Positions 44,658-56,087 of a stretch of 56,771 nt of DNA are shown one piece after another. The stretch's first letter is position 1, and every line of letters starts with the position of its first letter. This DNA is from Paracoccaceae bacterium (GTDB taxonomy: Bacteria; Pseudomonadota; Alphaproteobacteria; Rhodobacterales; Rhodobacteraceae): the NCBI GenBank assembly GCA_012270125.1, contig JAAXIY010000070.1, positions 1 through 56,771 on the forward strand. The letters are read 5' to 3'. The notes under the pieces were generated by a model, which did no database searches, was not told the DNA's origin, and worked only from the letters and a program-made list of their open reading frames with translations. The position numbers and the translations under genes were made by a program.

Positions 44658-47623
44658 TTTTTGTTTTCCTTTAAATTCAAAGCCTCTTCAACGAGCAGTT
44701 TTTGTTGTTCTTTGTGCTGGCTTGCCAGTCCTGTAGCCGGCGAAGCACTCGCTGGTCTTCCCACATAAATCGGTCTTTTAAATTTGGCTTTCATTCTGCT
44801 TAGAACCCACTCAATATTTGGTTCCATGAAAGACCAAGCCCCCTGGTTTTTTGGCTCTTCTTGGCACCAAACCATTTCTGCATTTTGGAATCTTTCAAGT
44901 TCTTTGAGGGCAGACATTGCAGGAAAAGGGTAAAATTGCTCAAATCGAAGGAGATAAATGTCATTTAGCCCTCTTGCATCTCTTTCTTCCAATAAATCAA
45001 AATAGACTTTGCCAGAGCACATTACTACCCGTCTTATGTTTTTATCGTTGGCTAATTCAGTCGATGAACTTCCCTTTTCAGCATCGTCCCATAGTACTCG
45101 ATGAAACGAGGAACCATTTGTAAAGTCTTCTATTTTAGACGTACATAGTTTATTTCGTAAAAGTGACTTGGGCGTCATAAGAACGAGTGGTTTTCGGAAA
45201 TCCCTATGTACTTGCCTCCTTAGTATATGAAAATAATTAGCGGGTGTTGAGCAATTAGCGACGATCCAATTATCTTGGCCACACATTTGCAAAAAACGTT
45301 CTAATCTAGCTGAGCTGTGCTCTGGACCTTGCCCTTCAAAACCATGCGGTAATAACATCGTTAAACCGGACATTCGAAGCCATTTACTTTCACCAGAACT
45401 AATAAATTGATCAAACATTATCTGAGCACCATTAGCGAAATCACCAAATTGTGCTTCCCACAGAACTAATGCGTTTGGTTCGGCCAGAGAATAGCCATAT
45501 TCAAACCCTAAAACTGCATACTCTGATAACATTGAGTCTATAACTTCGTATTTTGCTTGGCCTTGCCTGATATTATTAAGTGGATAGTAACGTTCTTCTG
45601 TTGACTGATTAATCAAACCGGAATGTCTTTGACTAAAGGTTCCTCTTGTGCTGTCTTGTCCTGCTAATCTTACAGGATAGCCTTCTGTTAGCAGTGATCC
45701 AAACGCAAGTGCTTCAGCTGTTGCCCAGTCAAAACCTTCGCCGTTTTTAAACATTTTTTCTTTTGTGTCTAAGAGCCTAGAAACTGTTTTATGAATTTCA
45801 TATCCTTCGGGCACATGAGATAGAGCTTTGCCAATGTCAGTGAAAGTTTCTGTGCTTATTGCTGTTTTTCCTCTTTGATAATCATCTTTATTTTTATCTA
45901 AATGCGACCAACGTCCATCTAACCAATCAGCCTTGTTAGGTTTGTAATTTCGCCCAGCTTCAAACTCATCATTCATTTTTGCTTGAAACGAAGCTTTCAT
46001 ATCCTCAATTTCGCCTTCAGGAATTAGACCATCTTTAACTAATCTGTTGGTGTATATTGAAAGCGAAGTTTTTTGTTTTTTTATGTGCTTGTACATGAGG
46101 GGGTTTGTAAACATTGGTTCATCCCCTTCGTTGTGTCCAAAGCGCCTGTAACAAATGATATCTAAAACAACATCTTTTTGAAATTTTTGTCGAAATTCCG
46201 TCGCTACTTTGGCTGCATGAACAACGGCTTCCGGATCATCTCCATTTACATGAAATATTGGAGCTTCGACCATTAATGCTATATCTGTTGGGTAAGGGGA
46301 AGATCGGCTGAAATGGGGCGCTGTTGTAAAGCCGATTTGGTTATTGACAACGATGTGCATGGTCCCGCCAGTTTTATGCCCAACCAAACCGGATAATCCG
46401 AAACACTCAGCAACAACGCCTTGGCCAGCAAATGCAGCATCTCCATGAAGAAGTACTGGCATTACAGAGGTTCGATTATTGTCTTTTAATTGTTCTTGTT
46501 TTGCGCGTGCTTTACCTAAGACCACAGGGTTAACTGCTTCCAAGTGACTGGGGTTTGCAGTTAAGGATAAATGAACAACATTTCCATCAAATTCTCGATC
46601 TGATGATGCGCCAAGGTGGTATTTTACATCTCCTGATCCATCTACAGCATCTGGTTTAAAAGATCCTCCCTGAAATTCGTTAAATATCGCTCGGTAAGGT
46701 TTGTTCATAACGTTGGCCAGTACCGATAAGCGGCCTCGGTGAGGCATTCCTATAACGATTTCTTTAACCCCAAGTGCACCTCCACGTTTTATAATTTGTT
46801 CCATGGCAGGAATTAGGCTTTCTCCTCCATCCAAACCAAAACGCTTGGTGCCCATGTACTTAACATGAAGAAATTTTTCGAAGCCTTCTGCTTCTACAAG
46901 CTTATTCAAAATTGCCTTTCGGCCTTCCCTGGTAAATTTAATTTCTTTTCCAAAGCCTTCTATCCGTTCTTTGAGCCATGCTGACTGCTCTGGATCGGAT
47001 ATATGCATGTACTGTAAAGCAAATGTTCCACAATAAGTTCTCTGAACGATTTCAACGATTTGCCGCATTGTTGCGATTTGAAGGCCCAATACATTGTCAA
47101 TGAAAATTGGGCGGTCCATATCTGTATCCGAAAACCCATAATTGTTGGGCTCTAACGAATTCTTTGCATCAGAAACGTCGCGCATTGCTAGAGGGTCTAA
47201 ATCAGCTGCAAGGTGGCCCCTTATCCTGTAGGCCCTAATAAGCATAAGCGCTCTAACGCTATCTAAAACGGCCCGCTGTATTGCGTCATTAGATATTTCA
47301 ATATTTTTTTCTTCTGCAACCTTATTTATTTTCTGTGCAATCTGGTCGGCCTCTTCATCGGGAGCCCATTGGCCGTCCATCGCAGCCGTAAGATCATCAT
47401 TTAGAGTAGGGGGCCAATCCCGTCTTCCCCAACTTGGGCCTTCTGCTTCTCTTTTGATGCTTACTTCATCATCACCCATCGCCTCAAAGAAATTTTGCCA
47501 AGTCTCATCAAGGGCTTTAGGATCTTGTGCATATTGTGCATATAGCTGCTCTAAATACTCAGCATTGTGCCCTTGCATAAAGGAAGAGGCTTTAAATTGT
47601 GAGTTGGGGGACTGATCATTCAT
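44654..47623 (-). CDS. sucA: 2-oxoglutarate dehydrogenase E1
   Basis: A 989-residue thiamine diphosphate enzyme that decarboxylates 2-oxoglutarate and transfers succinyl to the E2 lipoyl group. It has the N-terminal E2-binding helix ([23 protein letters not shown]), the active-site [32 protein letters not shown] with the ThDP/Mg motif, and the C-terminal pyrimidine domain with [25 protein letters not shown] and [16 protein letters not shown]. It is slightly longer than the E. coli protein. It is the fourth-from-last product of the sucC-sucD-sucA-sucB-lpdA run. Confidence 0.97.
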   Translation of the reverse strand: MNDQSPNSQFKASSFMQGHNAEYLEQLYAQYAQDPKALDETWQNFFEAMGDDEVSIKREAEGPSWGRRDWPPTLNDDLTAAMDGQWAPDEEADQIAQKINKVAEEKNIEISNDAIQRAVLDSVRALMLIRAYRIRGHLAADLDPLAMRDVSDAKNSLEPNNYGFSDTDMDRPIFIDNVLGLQIATMRQIVEIVQRTYCGTFALQYMHISDPEQSAWLKERIEGFGKEIKFTREGRKAILNKLVEAEGFEKFLHVKYMGTKRFGLDGGESLIPAMEQIIKRGGALGVKEIVIGMPHRGRLSVLANVMNKPYRAIFNEFQGGSFKPDAVDGSGDVKYHLGASSDREFDGNVVHLSLTANPSHLEAVNPVVLGKARAKQEQLKDNNRTSVMPVLLHGDAAFAGQGVVAECFGLSGLVGHKTGGTMHIVVNNQIGFTTAPHFSRSSPYPTDIALMVEAPIFHVNGDDPEAVVHAAKVATEFRQKFQKDVVLDIICYRRFGHNEGDEPMFTNPLMYKHIKKQKTSLSIYTNRLVKDGLIPEGEIEDMKASFQAKMNDEFEAGRNYKPNKADWLDGRWSHLDKNKDDYQRGKTAISTETFTDIGKALSHVPEGYEIHKTVSRLLDTKEKMFKNGEGFDWATAEALAFGSLLTEGYPVRLAGQDSTRGTFSQRHSGLINQSTEERYYPLNNIRQGQAKYEVIDSMLSEYAVLGFEYGYSLAEPNALVLWEAQFGDFANGAQIMFDQFISSGESKWLRMSGLTMLLPHGFEGQGPEHSSARLERFLQMCGQDNWIVANCSTPANYFHILRRQVHRDFRKPLVLMTPKSLLRNKLCTSKIEDFTNGSSFHRVLWDDAEKGSSSTELANDKNIRRVVMCSGKVYFDLLEERDARGLNDIYLLRFEQFYPFPAMSALKELERFQNAEMVWCQEEPKNQGAWSFMEPNIEWVLSRMKAKFKRPIYVGRPASASPATGLASQHKEQQKLLVEEALNLKENKK

Positions 47624-47672
47624 AATTTGCGCCTAAATTTTTAGTTTCCTGAATTCATTAAATTTTGTGTAT

Positions 47673-48554
47673 CTAACCAATCGCTTTCAATACGGCTTCG
47701 CCTAAACTGCCGGGGCTTTCCGCTACTACTATACCAGCAGATTGCATAGCTTCGATTTTGTCTTCGGCGCCTCCTTTGCCTCCCGCCACAATTGCTCCCG
47801 CGTGACCCATCCGTCTTCCAGGAGGTGCCGTGCGCCCTGCTATAAATCCTGCAGTTGGCTTTGCGCGCCCTTTTTTTGCTTCGTCTTTTAAGAACTGTGC
47901 AGCTTCTTCTTCCGCAGAGCCCCCTATCTCTCCAATCATTATAATGCTCTCTGTTTCATCATCCTTTAGAAACCATTCTAAGACGTCGATATGTTCTGTT
48001 CCTTTTATGGGATCCCCGCCAATTCCAACACAAGATGATTGCCCTAATCCGACATCAGATGTTTGCTTAACAGCTTCATAAGTTAAAGTGCCTGACCTTG
48101 ACACAACACCAACAGAACCGCGTTTATGGATGTGGCCAGGCATAATGCCTATTTTGCATGCATCAGGAGTTATTACGCCAGGGCAGTTTGGCCCAATAAG
48201 TATAGAAGAAGTATTTTCTAGTGCTCTTTTTACTTTCAGCATGTCTTGAACGGGTATACCTTCAGTGATGCAAACAATAAGTTCCATTTGAGCATCTATT
48301 GCCTCTAAAATGGAGTCTGCTGCGAAAGGTGGCGGTACATATATCACACTAGCATCTGCATTTGTTTGATCTTTTGCTTCATGCACAGAATTAAATACAG
48401 GCAACCCAAGGTGATCACTCCCGCCTTTGCCTGGGGTTACCCCACCTACCATTTTTGTTCCATAAGCTATGGCTTGCTCAGAATGAAAGGTTCCTTGCGA
48501 ACCGGTAAAACCCTGGCAGATTACCTTAGTCGTTTCATCTATTAAAACTGCCAT
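47673..48554 (-). CDS. sucD: Succinyl-CoA synthetase, alpha subunit
   Basis: A 293-residue CoA-binding and phosphohistidine-bearing subunit of the enzyme that makes ATP or GTP from succinyl-CoA. Visible are [19 protein letters not shown] (CoA site), [10 protein letters not shown] and the active-site His region [17 protein letters not shown]. It starts three bases after sucC and forms the alpha-beta complex with its product. Confidence 0.97.
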   Translation of the reverse strand: MAVLIDETTKVICQGFTGSQGTFHSEQAIAYGTKMVGGVTPGKGGSDHLGLPVFNSVHEAKDQTNADASVIYVPPPFAADSILEAIDAQMELIVCITEGIPVQDMLKVKRALENTSSILIGPNCPGVITPDACKIGIMPGHIHKRGSVGVVSRSGTLTYEAVKQTSDVGLGQSSCVGIGGDPIKGTEHIDVLEWFLKDDETESIIMIGEIGGSAEEEAAQFLKDEAKKGRAKPTAGFIAGRTAPPGRRMGHAGAIVAGGKGGAEDKIEAMQSAGIVVAESPGSLGEAVLKAIG

Positions 48555-48557
48555 TAT

Positions 48558-49751
48558 TTACCCTTTCACAGCCTTTACGATTTTTTCTGCCCCGTCTTTC
48601 AAGTCATTTGCAGCTATCACATCGAGTCCAGAGTTATTAATTATATCTTTTCCTTGCTCCACGTTGGTTCCTTCCAATCGTACGACTAGAGGGACTTTAA
48701 GTCCGACCTCTTTAACGGCAGCAACTACCCCTTCAGCGATGACGTCGCATCGCATGATCCCCCCAAAAATGTTTACTAAGATACCTTTTACTTTTGGGTC
48801 AGATGTAATTATTTTGAAAGCTTCAGTGACTTTTTCTTTTGTAGCTCCTCCGCCTACATCTAAAAAGTTGGCCGGTTCGGCTCCGTACAATTTAATTATG
48901 TCCATGGTCGCCATAGCAAGTCCTGCTCCATTTACCATACAACCAATCTCGCCATCTAGAGCGATGTAATTAAGGTCATATTTGCTAGCTTCTAACTCTT
49001 TAGGATCTTCTTCGGTTGTATCTCTCAAATCTGCTATATCTTGGTGTCTGTAAATTGCGTTGCTATCAAAACCGACCTTTGCGTCTAAAACCGTTAAATT
49101 GCCAGTTTTAGTAACAATTAATGGATTGATTTCTAACATTTCCATATCTTTATCTACGAATGCTCTGAAGAGTTGCCCCATGAGTTTTACGCACTCTTTT
49201 ACTTGGGAATTCTCTAGGCCTAGGGCAAAAGCAATTTTTCTACCATGGAATGCTTGATAACTTGTCGCCGGATCAATTGAGAACGATAAAATTTTCTCTG
49301 GATTTGTAGCAGCAACATCTTCAATATCCATTCCACCCTCAGTCGAACAAACAAAAGATACTCTAGAAGTTGCTCTGTCCACCAAAAGAGCAAGGTATAG
49401 TTCTCGTTCAATTTCAGCGCCTTGCTCAATATAAACTCGGTTTACTTGCTTTCCTATCGGACCGGTTTGATGGGTGACTAATGTACGGCCAAGCATTTTT
49501 TTTGCTTCTTCAGCAGCTTGCTCAACTGATGTTGCTATTCTTACGCCACCGCTTTCACCTGCATCCTGCTCTTTGAATGAGCCTTTTCCTCGTCCACCAG
49601 CGTGGATTTGTGCTTTGACAACCCAAATTGGGCCATCAAGCTCACCAGCTGCTGTCTTTGCATCTTCAGATTTTACGACGATTCTTCCGTCTGATACAGG
49701 CGCTCCATAGGAACGGAGCAAGCCTTTAGCTTGATATTCGTGGATATTCAT
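48558..49751 (-). CDS. sucC: Succinyl-CoA synthetase, beta subunit
   Basis: A 397-residue ATP-grasp subunit that binds nucleotide and succinate. Marks are [30 protein letters not shown], the ATP-grasp metal residues of LEINPLIV, and [19 protein letters not shown] followed by [17 protein letters not shown]. It is the first gene of the sucCDAB-lpdA operon; AAGG stands eight bases before the ATG. A paired palindrome, likely its operator, lies 100-140 bases upstream, between mdh and sucC. Confidence 0.97.
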   Translation of the reverse strand: MNIHEYQAKGLLRSYGAPVSDGRIVVKSEDAKTAAGELDGPIWVVKAQIHAGGRGKGSFKEQDAGESGGVRIATSVEQAAEEAKKMLGRTLVTHQTGPIGKQVNRVYIEQGAEIERELYLALLVDRATSRVSFVCSTEGGMDIEDVAATNPEKILSFSIDPATSYQAFHGRKIAFALGLENSQVKECVKLMGQLFRAFVDKDMEMLEINPLIVTKTGNLTVLDAKVGFDSNAIYRHQDIADLRDTTEEDPKELEASKYDLNYIALDGEIGCMVNGAGLAMATMDIIKLYGAEPANFLDVGGGATKEKVTEAFKIITSDPKVKGILVNIFGGIMRCDVIAEGVVAAVKEVGLKVPLVVRLEGTNVEQGKDIINNSGLDVIAANDLKDGAEKIVKAVKG

Positions 49752-49850
49752 TTTGCAACCTTGTGTTGGTGGGCTGCATGCTTAGTGACATCAAACTAAA
49801 AATAATAAAAACAATTTATTCAAAAAAAATGCAAAAAACACTTATTAAAA

Positions 49851-49891
49851 TAATTTGTGATCACTAAAATTTTTTATGTGATCACAAATTA
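49851..49891. promoter_or_regulatory. Paired GTGATCAC palindromes upstream of sucC (operator candidate)
   Basis: A perfect inverted repeat with 14-bp arms (49851-49864 and 49878-49891) surrounds a 13-base AT-only spacer. Each arm contains the 8-bp palindrome GTGATCAC, at 49857-49864 and 49878-49885, so the two centres are exactly 21 bp apart, two turns of B-DNA. It stands 100-140 bases ahead of the sucC start and 37 bases after the mdh stop. A regulator binding as two dimers on one face fits well. A terminator for mdh is the alternative, since TTTT follows the minus-strand stem, but the stem is AT-rich. Confidence 0.6.
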
Positions 49892-49927
49892 GAAGGCTTT
49901 CTGATTATGCAATTAGATTTGTCAATG

Positions 49928-50905
<978 letters not shown>

Positions 50906-50959
50906 TTAAAATAACTTATGTTTTTGGGTGCTAATCCCTAATTAGGCATTCTGCAAGCC

Positions 50960-50969
50960 TGTGATCATA
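50960..50969. promoter_or_regulatory. TGTGATCA-type site in the mdh/tauE divergent promoter
   Basis: TGTGATCATA lies 67-76 bases before the mdh start, in the 162-bp gap shared with the TauE-type gene. It shares the eight-base core TGTGATCA with both halves of the element ahead of sucC and differs from the full palindrome at one position. The shared core near two co-directed TCA genes suggests the same regulator, but the match is short. Confidence 0.35.
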
Positions 50970-51055
50970 CTCCAAGCATGAAAAAAGAGGTTTTTTGTCC
51001 CAAATACTCATTATTTACATATTAAATCAAAACTAATTCAGATAAATCGTAAAGG

Positions 51056-51808
51056 ATGTACCTTAACTTTGAGTTTATACTGATTGCCGCTTCTGCGACT
51101 GTTTTTGCAGGAATAAGTAAAGGCGGTTTTGGGTCTGGCGCGGCTTTTGCTTCGGCTGCCATTTTAGCAACAATTATTGAACCAGGAAGCGCTATTGGAA
51201 TAATGCTTCCCCTTCTAATCCTAATGGATTTAGGAAGTTTGAGGCCATATTGGAAGAAATGGATGCCCCGAGAGTCTTGGATACTTATCTTAGGTAGTAT
51301 TCCCGGGGTTATTTTGGGCGCTGTGCTTTACTCCAACGTAAGTGCTGACTTTTTTAGAATATTGATAGGAATTATTTGTCTTGCTTTTGTTTTTTGGCAG
51401 GCACTTCAAAAGTGGAATATTATCCAGAAATCTATTCGTCCAATTAGAAATTTTTATGGAATTTTGTTAGGATGCTTTGCTGGATTTACAAGCTTTATTA
51501 GCCATGCAGGTGGTCCACCGGCGGCGATTTACCTTTTATCTAAAAACCCTACGAAGACCGAATACCAAGCAACGACTGTTATTGTGTTTTGGGCTGTCAA
51601 TTTAGCAAAGGCTATACCATACACATTTTTGGGCTTGTTTACACTCGACACACTTCTTCTGGATCTTGTTTTATCACCTTTTGCTTTGCTAGGTGTTTGG
51701 ATTGGCGTAAAAGCCCACTACATGATTTCAGAGAAATTGTTTTTTGCGTTTACCTATATTTTGCTGACCTTAACTGGTTTGAGACTCATTTGGGTTGCGA
51801 TTATTTAG
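51056..51808 (+). CDS. TauE/SafE-family membrane protein (probable sulfite/sulfoacetate or anion exporter)
   Basis: A 250-residue membrane protein with about seven or eight helices and the two-fold TauE/SafE repeat: GISKGGFGSGAAFASAAILA near the N-terminus and LLGCFAGFTSFISHAGGPPAAIYLL in the middle. The family exports sulfite, sulfoacetate or related anions made by taurine and sulfonate breakdown. No sulfonate genes are visible here, so the substrate is open. It is divergent from mdh and 76 bases before an NnrU-type gene. Confidence 0.88.
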   Translation: MYLNFEFILIAASATVFAGISKGGFGSGAAFASAAILATIIEPGSAIGIMLPLLILMDLGSLRPYWKKWMPRESWILILGSIPGVILGAVLYSNVSADFFRILIGIICLAFVFWQALQKWNIIQKSIRPIRNFYGILLGCFAGFTSFISHAGGPPAAIYLLSKNPTKTEYQATTVIVFWAVNLAKAIPYTFLGLFTLDTLLLDLVLSPFALLGVWIGVKAHYMISEKLFFAFTYILLTLTGLRLIWVAII

Positions 51809-51884
51809 CTAAAATCCGTTTACGAACGCAAAGATCAGTAGTAAGCCTTTGGTGTCAAAATTACTGTGTCGAGAGGAGTCTGAG

Positions 51885-52433
51885 ATGGGAACATTGATAT
51901 TTGGAGTAATGTTGTGGGCTCTTCCGCATTGGTTTAAGCGTATTATGCCTAGTATCAGAATTACTCTTGGCCAACCAGGTCGTATTATTGTTGCATTGGC
52001 AATACTAGCTTCAATTATTCTTATGATTTTTGGATATCGTTCTGCCCCTGTTATTACTATCTGGACCCCCCCCGCTTTCTTAGTGCATCTCAATAGTCTT
52101 TTAATGTTGATCGCCTTCGCCGTTTTTGCAGTATCACACACTAAAGGAAGATTTAGGGGCTTACTCAGGCATCCGATGCTCCATTCAGTGCAAATTTGGG
52201 CTGTAGCGCATCTTTTAGTTAACGGTGATCTTGCTTCAATTATTTTATTTGGATCCATGCTTCTATGGGCAACTGGCTCTATATTGTTGATTAACAGAGC
52301 AGAAGCTTGGAATAGGCCCGCGCCTGGAGATAAGCCTAAAGACATATTGTTTATTGGTATAACGATTGCATCATTTCTAGTCGTAGCTGCAATTCACGCT
52401 TTTTTCGGTGTTTGGCCGTTTCCTAGCAGCTAA
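51885..52433 (+). CDS. NnrU-family membrane protein
   Basis: A protein of about 182 residues with five or six membrane helices that matches the NnrU family: LPHWFKRIMPSIRI early and the central SHTKGRFRGLLRHPMLHSVQIWAVAHLLVNGD, with histidines on a membrane loop. NnrU was first noted beside nitric oxide/nitrite reduction genes, but many members are unconnected with denitrification. I start at ATG 51885 because GAGGAG stands six bases upstream; an earlier GTG adds only polar residues. It lies between tauE and sdhC. Confidence 0.83.
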   Translation: MGTLIFGVMLWALPHWFKRIMPSIRITLGQPGRIIVALAILASIILMIFGYRSAPVITIWTPPAFLVHLNSLLMLIAFAVFAVSHTKGRFRGLLRHPMLHSVQIWAVAHLLVNGDLASIILFGSMLLWATGSILLINRAEAWNRPAPGDKPKDILFIGITIASFLVVAAIHAFFGVWPFPSS

Positions 52434-52446
52434 GATTCCTTTAGCG

Positions 52447-52528
52447 AAATTTAAAGAGATTTTAAGTTTGTTACGTCAACAAATTATCGTCCTTTTAACT
52501 TCTAAAATCTCTGTAGTTCTTTAAATTT
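52447..52528. repeat. Nested inverted repeat ahead of sdhCDAB
   Basis: The 208-bp gap before sdhC contains a nested symmetric structure: AAATTTAAA pairs with TTTAAATTT (52447-52455 and 52520-52528), GAGATTTTA with TAAAATCTC (52456-52464 and 52503-52511), leaving an 8-base bulge on one side, and inside lies TTTGTT-ACGTC-AACAAA (52467-52483). No U-run follows, so it is not a terminator. A possible -10 (TATACT, 52596-52601) lies downstream, which would put the repeat upstream of the start site as DNA, unless an earlier promoter makes it a leader RNA. Confidence 0.45.
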
Positions 52529-52641
52529 ATCAAGTCAAAATGCCACAGACGTTTTCCACTGATTACAAGAAATCGCACTGGTAAAAGCCGAAAATTATAC
52601 TATTAATGTAGGTGCACGACGAAAATATGGGTGAATTTACC

Positions 52642-53025
52642 ATGGCTGATACGGACCAGAGCAACAGACCTCTGTCGCCCCACTTAACTATTTACAGACC
52701 ACAACTAACGTCTGTGAGCTCAATATTGATACGTATTACTGGGAACGCTCTTATTTTTTGTGTTTTTTTGATTATTTGGTGGCTGTTTGCCGCAGCCACT
52801 TCTGAGCAGTACTTTATATTTGCAGATGCAATATTAACGAGTTGGTTCGGTGAACTAGTATTACTCTGTTCGCTCTGGGCAATTTGGTACCACTTCCTGG
52901 GTGGTGTGCGGCATTTAATTTGGGATAGGGCAATTGGTTTAGATTTAAAAACTGCTGAGATCTTTGGGTGGATAGTAGTGATTGGGTCGTTTTTGTTAAC
53001 AATTTTAACGGTAATCCTTTTATGA
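52642..53025 (+). CDS. sdhC: Succinate dehydrogenase cytochrome b556 subunit
   Basis: A heme-b membrane anchor of about 127 residues with three helices (about 22-45, 62-82, 104-126). The family signature RPLSPHLTIYRPQLTSVSSILIRITG is at the start and the axial histidine lies in the second helix (IWYHFLGGVRHLIWD). I take the ATG at 52642, matching the usual MADxxxxNRPLSPHL start, over ATG codons 15 and 30 bases upstream. It is the first gene of sdhCDAB and carries part of the quinone site. Confidence 0.92.
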   Translation: MADTDQSNRPLSPHLTIYRPQLTSVSSILIRITGNALIFCVFLIIWWLFAAATSEQYFIFADAILTSWFGELVLLCSLWAIWYHFLGGVRHLIWDRAIGLDLKTAEIFGWIVVIGSFLLTILTVILL

Positions 53026-53065
53026 TAACAAATTCAGTGTTTTTTGATTTGAAGGTGTAAAAATT

Positions 53066-53401
53066 ATGAGTAGCTCTAAGCCTATTTTTGGACATCATTC
53101 CGAAATGAAAATCACCTCAATTTTACTGTTTTTTTTGGTTCCCGCTTTTATTTTCATGTTTGGATCAATTGTTGGTGAAGATTATGCGGCCGTGGTAAAG
53201 TATTTTTCCAGACCTTGGCCTGCTATAATCACTTCACTCACTATCGTCATAGGCCTGCAACATTTTCAGTCAGGTGCCCAGGTTCTAATTGAAGACTATA
53301 TTCGTGGTTCAGCTCATAAATTAGCTATAATCTTCGTCAAATCAGTTAGTTACTTTTTAATGGTCGTTGGTCTCTACGCTATTGCTAGAATGGCGTTTTA
53401 A
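53066..53401 (+). CDS. sdhD: Succinate dehydrogenase hydrophobic anchor subunit
   Basis: A 111-residue second membrane anchor with three helices (about 17-35, 50-68, 85-108). The HFQSGAQVLIEDYI segment is the conserved SdhD heme/quinone region, with the His of GLQHFQSG as the likely second heme ligand and an Asp-Tyr pair near the quinone. Small and diverged as the family is, its place between sdhC and sdhA settles the call. Confidence 0.9.
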   Translation: MSSSKPIFGHHSEMKITSILLFFLVPAFIFMFGSIVGEDYAAVVKYFSRPWPAIITSLTIVIGLQHFQSGAQVLIEDYIRGSAHKLAIIFVKSVSYFLMVVGLYAIARMAF

Positions 53402-53412
53402 AGGTGAATTAA

Positions 53413-55218
53413 ATGTTAGCATATTCTTATGAAACCCATGACTATGATGTAGTTGTTGTTGGAGCGGGCGGAGCTGGACTAAGGGCTACCCTAGGAATGG
53501 CTGAACAAGGCCTAAAAACAGCCTGTGTGACAAAAGTATTCCCGACCCGTTCTCATACAGTTGCCGCTCAAGGAGGGATAGCGGCTTCTTTGTCTAATAT
53601 GGGCCCTGATCACTGGCAGTGGCATATGTATGACACTGTAAAAGGGTCTGACTGGCTAGGAGATACCGATGCAATGGAGTATCTCGCTCGCGAAGCACCT
53701 AAGGCGGTTTATGAACTAGAGCATTACGGAGTGCCCTTTAGTAGGACTGAAGAGGGTAAAATTTATCAACGGCCATTTGGTGGTCATACGACTGAATTTG
53801 GAGAAGGACCACCAGTTCAAAGAACTTGCGCTGCTGCCGACAGGACGGGGCATGCAATCCTTCACACGCTCTATGGCCAATCTCTAAAAAATGAGGCTGA
53901 GTTTTATATAGAGTACTTTGCGTTAGATCTTATGTTTTCGGATGATGGCGTATGTACGGGGGTGGTCTGTTGGAAGTTAGATGATGGATCCATTCATGTT
54001 TTTAATGCTAAAATGGTGGTTCTTGCTACTGGGGGATACGGGCGGGCTTACTTCAGTGCAACCTCTGCGCATACATGTACAGGCGACGGTGGTGGTATGG
54101 TTGCCCGGGCAGGCCTTCCACTTCAAGACATGGAGTTCGTTCAATTTCACCCAACTGGGATATACGGATCTGGATGCTTGATAACGGAAGGTGCTCGCGG
54201 TGAGGGAGGCTATCTTACTAATTCTGAGGGTGAACGTTTTATGGAACGTTACGCGCCTCATTATAAAGATTTAGCACCTCGAGATTACGTATCGCGGTGT
54301 ATGACAATGGAAATTCGAGAAGGTCGTGGTGTTGGCAGGGATGGTGATCACATCCACCTAAATTTAAGTCATTTACCACCTGATGCTCTTGCAGAGCGTC
54401 TTCCTGGCATTTCTGAGAGTGCTAAAATATTTGCCGGTGTTGATGTAACTAAACAGCCCATTCCAGTGTTGCCAACAGTCCATTACAATATGGGTGGTAT
54501 TCCTACTAATTACTGGGGTGAAGTCATTAACCCAAGTGCAGAGGATCAAAATGCGACAGTGCCTGGTTTGATGGCTGTCGGTGAGGCGGGATGTGCCTCT
54601 GTGCATGGTGCCAATAGACTGGGATCCAACTCACTAATTGATCTTGTTGTATTTGGTAGGGCGGCTGGTTTGAGAGCAGGTCAAGTTATAGATCGAAGGA
54701 GTAAAATCCCAGCAACTAATGTGTTAGCAGTTGAATCCGCATTAGACCGTTTTGACAAGTTACGATATGCAAAAGGCTCTGTTCCCACATCAGATTTGCG
54801 TTTAGAAATGCAAAAAACAATGCAAAAAGATGCTGCAGTTTTTAGAACTTCAGAGACTATGTCCCAAGGGCTCAAGGACATGGTAAGCCTAGCTGAAAAG
54901 GTAAATGACCTAAATGTTACTGATCGGTCTTTAGTTTGGAATAGCGATTTGATGGAAACCCTAGAATTAACAAACCTTATGCCAAATGCCTTAGCTACTA
55001 TTGCTGGAGCAGAGGCTCGAAAAGAAAGCCGAGGTGCACATGCTCATGAGGATTATACCTCTAGAGACGATGAACAATGGAGAGTTCATACATTGGCGCA
55101 AATCGATGGATCAAACATAAAGTTATCATACAGAGATGTAATACGTGATCCATTGACAGATGAAACAGAGGGAGGGATCCAAGTTGAAAAGATCGAACCC
55201 AAAGAAAGAACTTTTTAA
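53413..55218 (+). CDS. sdhA: Succinate dehydrogenase flavoprotein subunit
   Basis: A 601-residue flavoprotein that oxidises succinate to fumarate. It has the dinucleotide site [18 protein letters not shown], the covalent-FAD histidine in [35 protein letters not shown], the active-site arginine of [14 protein letters not shown], and [12 protein letters not shown]. It stands 11 bases after sdhD. Length agrees with the family. Confidence 0.97.
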   Translation: MLAYSYETHDYDVVVVGAGGAGLRATLGMAEQGLKTACVTKVFPTRSHTVAAQGGIAASLSNMGPDHWQWHMYDTVKGSDWLGDTDAMEYLAREAPKAVYELEHYGVPFSRTEEGKIYQRPFGGHTTEFGEGPPVQRTCAAADRTGHAILHTLYGQSLKNEAEFYIEYFALDLMFSDDGVCTGVVCWKLDDGSIHVFNAKMVVLATGGYGRAYFSATSAHTCTGDGGGMVARAGLPLQDMEFVQFHPTGIYGSGCLITEGARGEGGYLTNSEGERFMERYAPHYKDLAPRDYVSRCMTMEIREGRGVGRDGDHIHLNLSHLPPDALAERLPGISESAKIFAGVDVTKQPIPVLPTVHYNMGGIPTNYWGEVINPSAEDQNATVPGLMAVGEAGCASVHGANRLGSNSLIDLVVFGRAAGLRAGQVIDRRSKIPATNVLAVESALDRFDKLRYAKGSVPTSDLRLEMQKTMQKDAAVFRTSETMSQGLKDMVSLAEKVNDLNVTDRSLVWNSDLMETLELTNLMPNALATIAGAEARKESRGAHAHEDYTSRDDEQWRVHTLAQIDGSNIKLSYRDVIRDPLTDETEGGIQVEKIEPKERTF

Positions 55219-55294
55219 TTTTTTGTACTAGGTTTAGCCCAGAAATGTTTTTAAAAATTATAAAATTGAATTTGAGTAAGAACGGAGTTGGTTG

Positions 55295-56074
55295 ATGGTT
55301 CAGCTAAGATTGCCAAAAAATTCTAGAGTTTTGACAGGAAAAACTTGGCCTAAGCCAAAAGGAGCTACAAATATCCGTAAATTCAAAGTTTATCGCTGGT
55401 CTCCAGATGATAATGAGAATCCCCGCGTTGATACATATTTTGTTGATGTAGACACCTGTGGGCCTATGATACTTGATGCACTTATTAAGATTAAAAGTGA
55501 GATTGACCCCACTTTAACTTTTAGGCGCTCTTGTCGAGAGGGTATTTGTGGGTCTTGCGCCATGAACATTGACGGTATAAACACTTTAGCCTGTATTTAT
55601 GGGCTTGATGAAATCAAGGGCGACATAAATATATATCCTCTTCCTCATATGCCTGTGATCAAGGACCTAATCCCTGATTTAACTAATTTCTATGCCCAAC
55701 ACGCTTCCATTATGCCTTGGCTAGAAACCAAAACAAATAGGCCTAGTGAAGAATGGAAGCAATCAATTGAAGATCGAAAAAAATTGGATGGTCTTTACGA
55801 ATGTGTGATGTGTGCCTCTTGCTCAACATCATGTCCTTCTTACTGGTGGAATAGCGATAGGTATTTAGGTCCAGCAGCACTTTTACATGCTTATAGATGG
55901 ATAATTGATAGTAGAGATCAAGCAACCGATGAACGACTAAAAGATCTTGATGACCCTTTTAAGCTCTATCGTTGTCATACGATTATGAACTGTGCAAAAA
56001 CTTGCCCAAAAGGCCTCAATCCTGCATTGGCCATAGCTGAAGTCAAAAAGCTAATGGTTGAAAAAGCAAACTAA
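55295..56074 (+). CDS. sdhB: Succinate dehydrogenase iron-sulfur subunit
   Basis: A protein of about 259 residues that carries three iron-sulfur clusters from FAD to quinone. The [2Fe-2S] cysteines are in [21 protein letters not shown], the [4Fe-4S] set in [17 protein letters not shown] and the [3Fe-4S] set in [17 protein letters not shown]. The start is taken as ATG 55295 with GGAG seven bases before it. The 76-bp gap from sdhA is larger than elsewhere in the operon and AT-rich. Confidence 0.96.
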   Translation: MVQLRLPKNSRVLTGKTWPKPKGATNIRKFKVYRWSPDDNENPRVDTYFVDVDTCGPMILDALIKIKSEIDPTLTFRRSCREGICGSCAMNIDGINTLACIYGLDEIKGDINIYPLPHMPVIKDLIPDLTNFYAQHASIMPWLETKTNRPSEEWKQSIEDRKKLDGLYECVMCASCSTSCPSYWWNSDRYLGPAALLHAYRWIIDSRDQATDERLKDLDDPFKLYRCHTIMNCAKTCPKGLNPALAIAEVKKLMVEKAN

Positions 56075-56087
56075 AAAATAGTGTTGA

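Noticed and set aside
48411-48418. GTGATCAC inside sucD (and again at 54344-54351 inside sdhA)
   Set aside because: Both are within well-conserved coding sequence and single, without the paired arrangement seen before sucC. They show how often the 8-mer can occur by chance.
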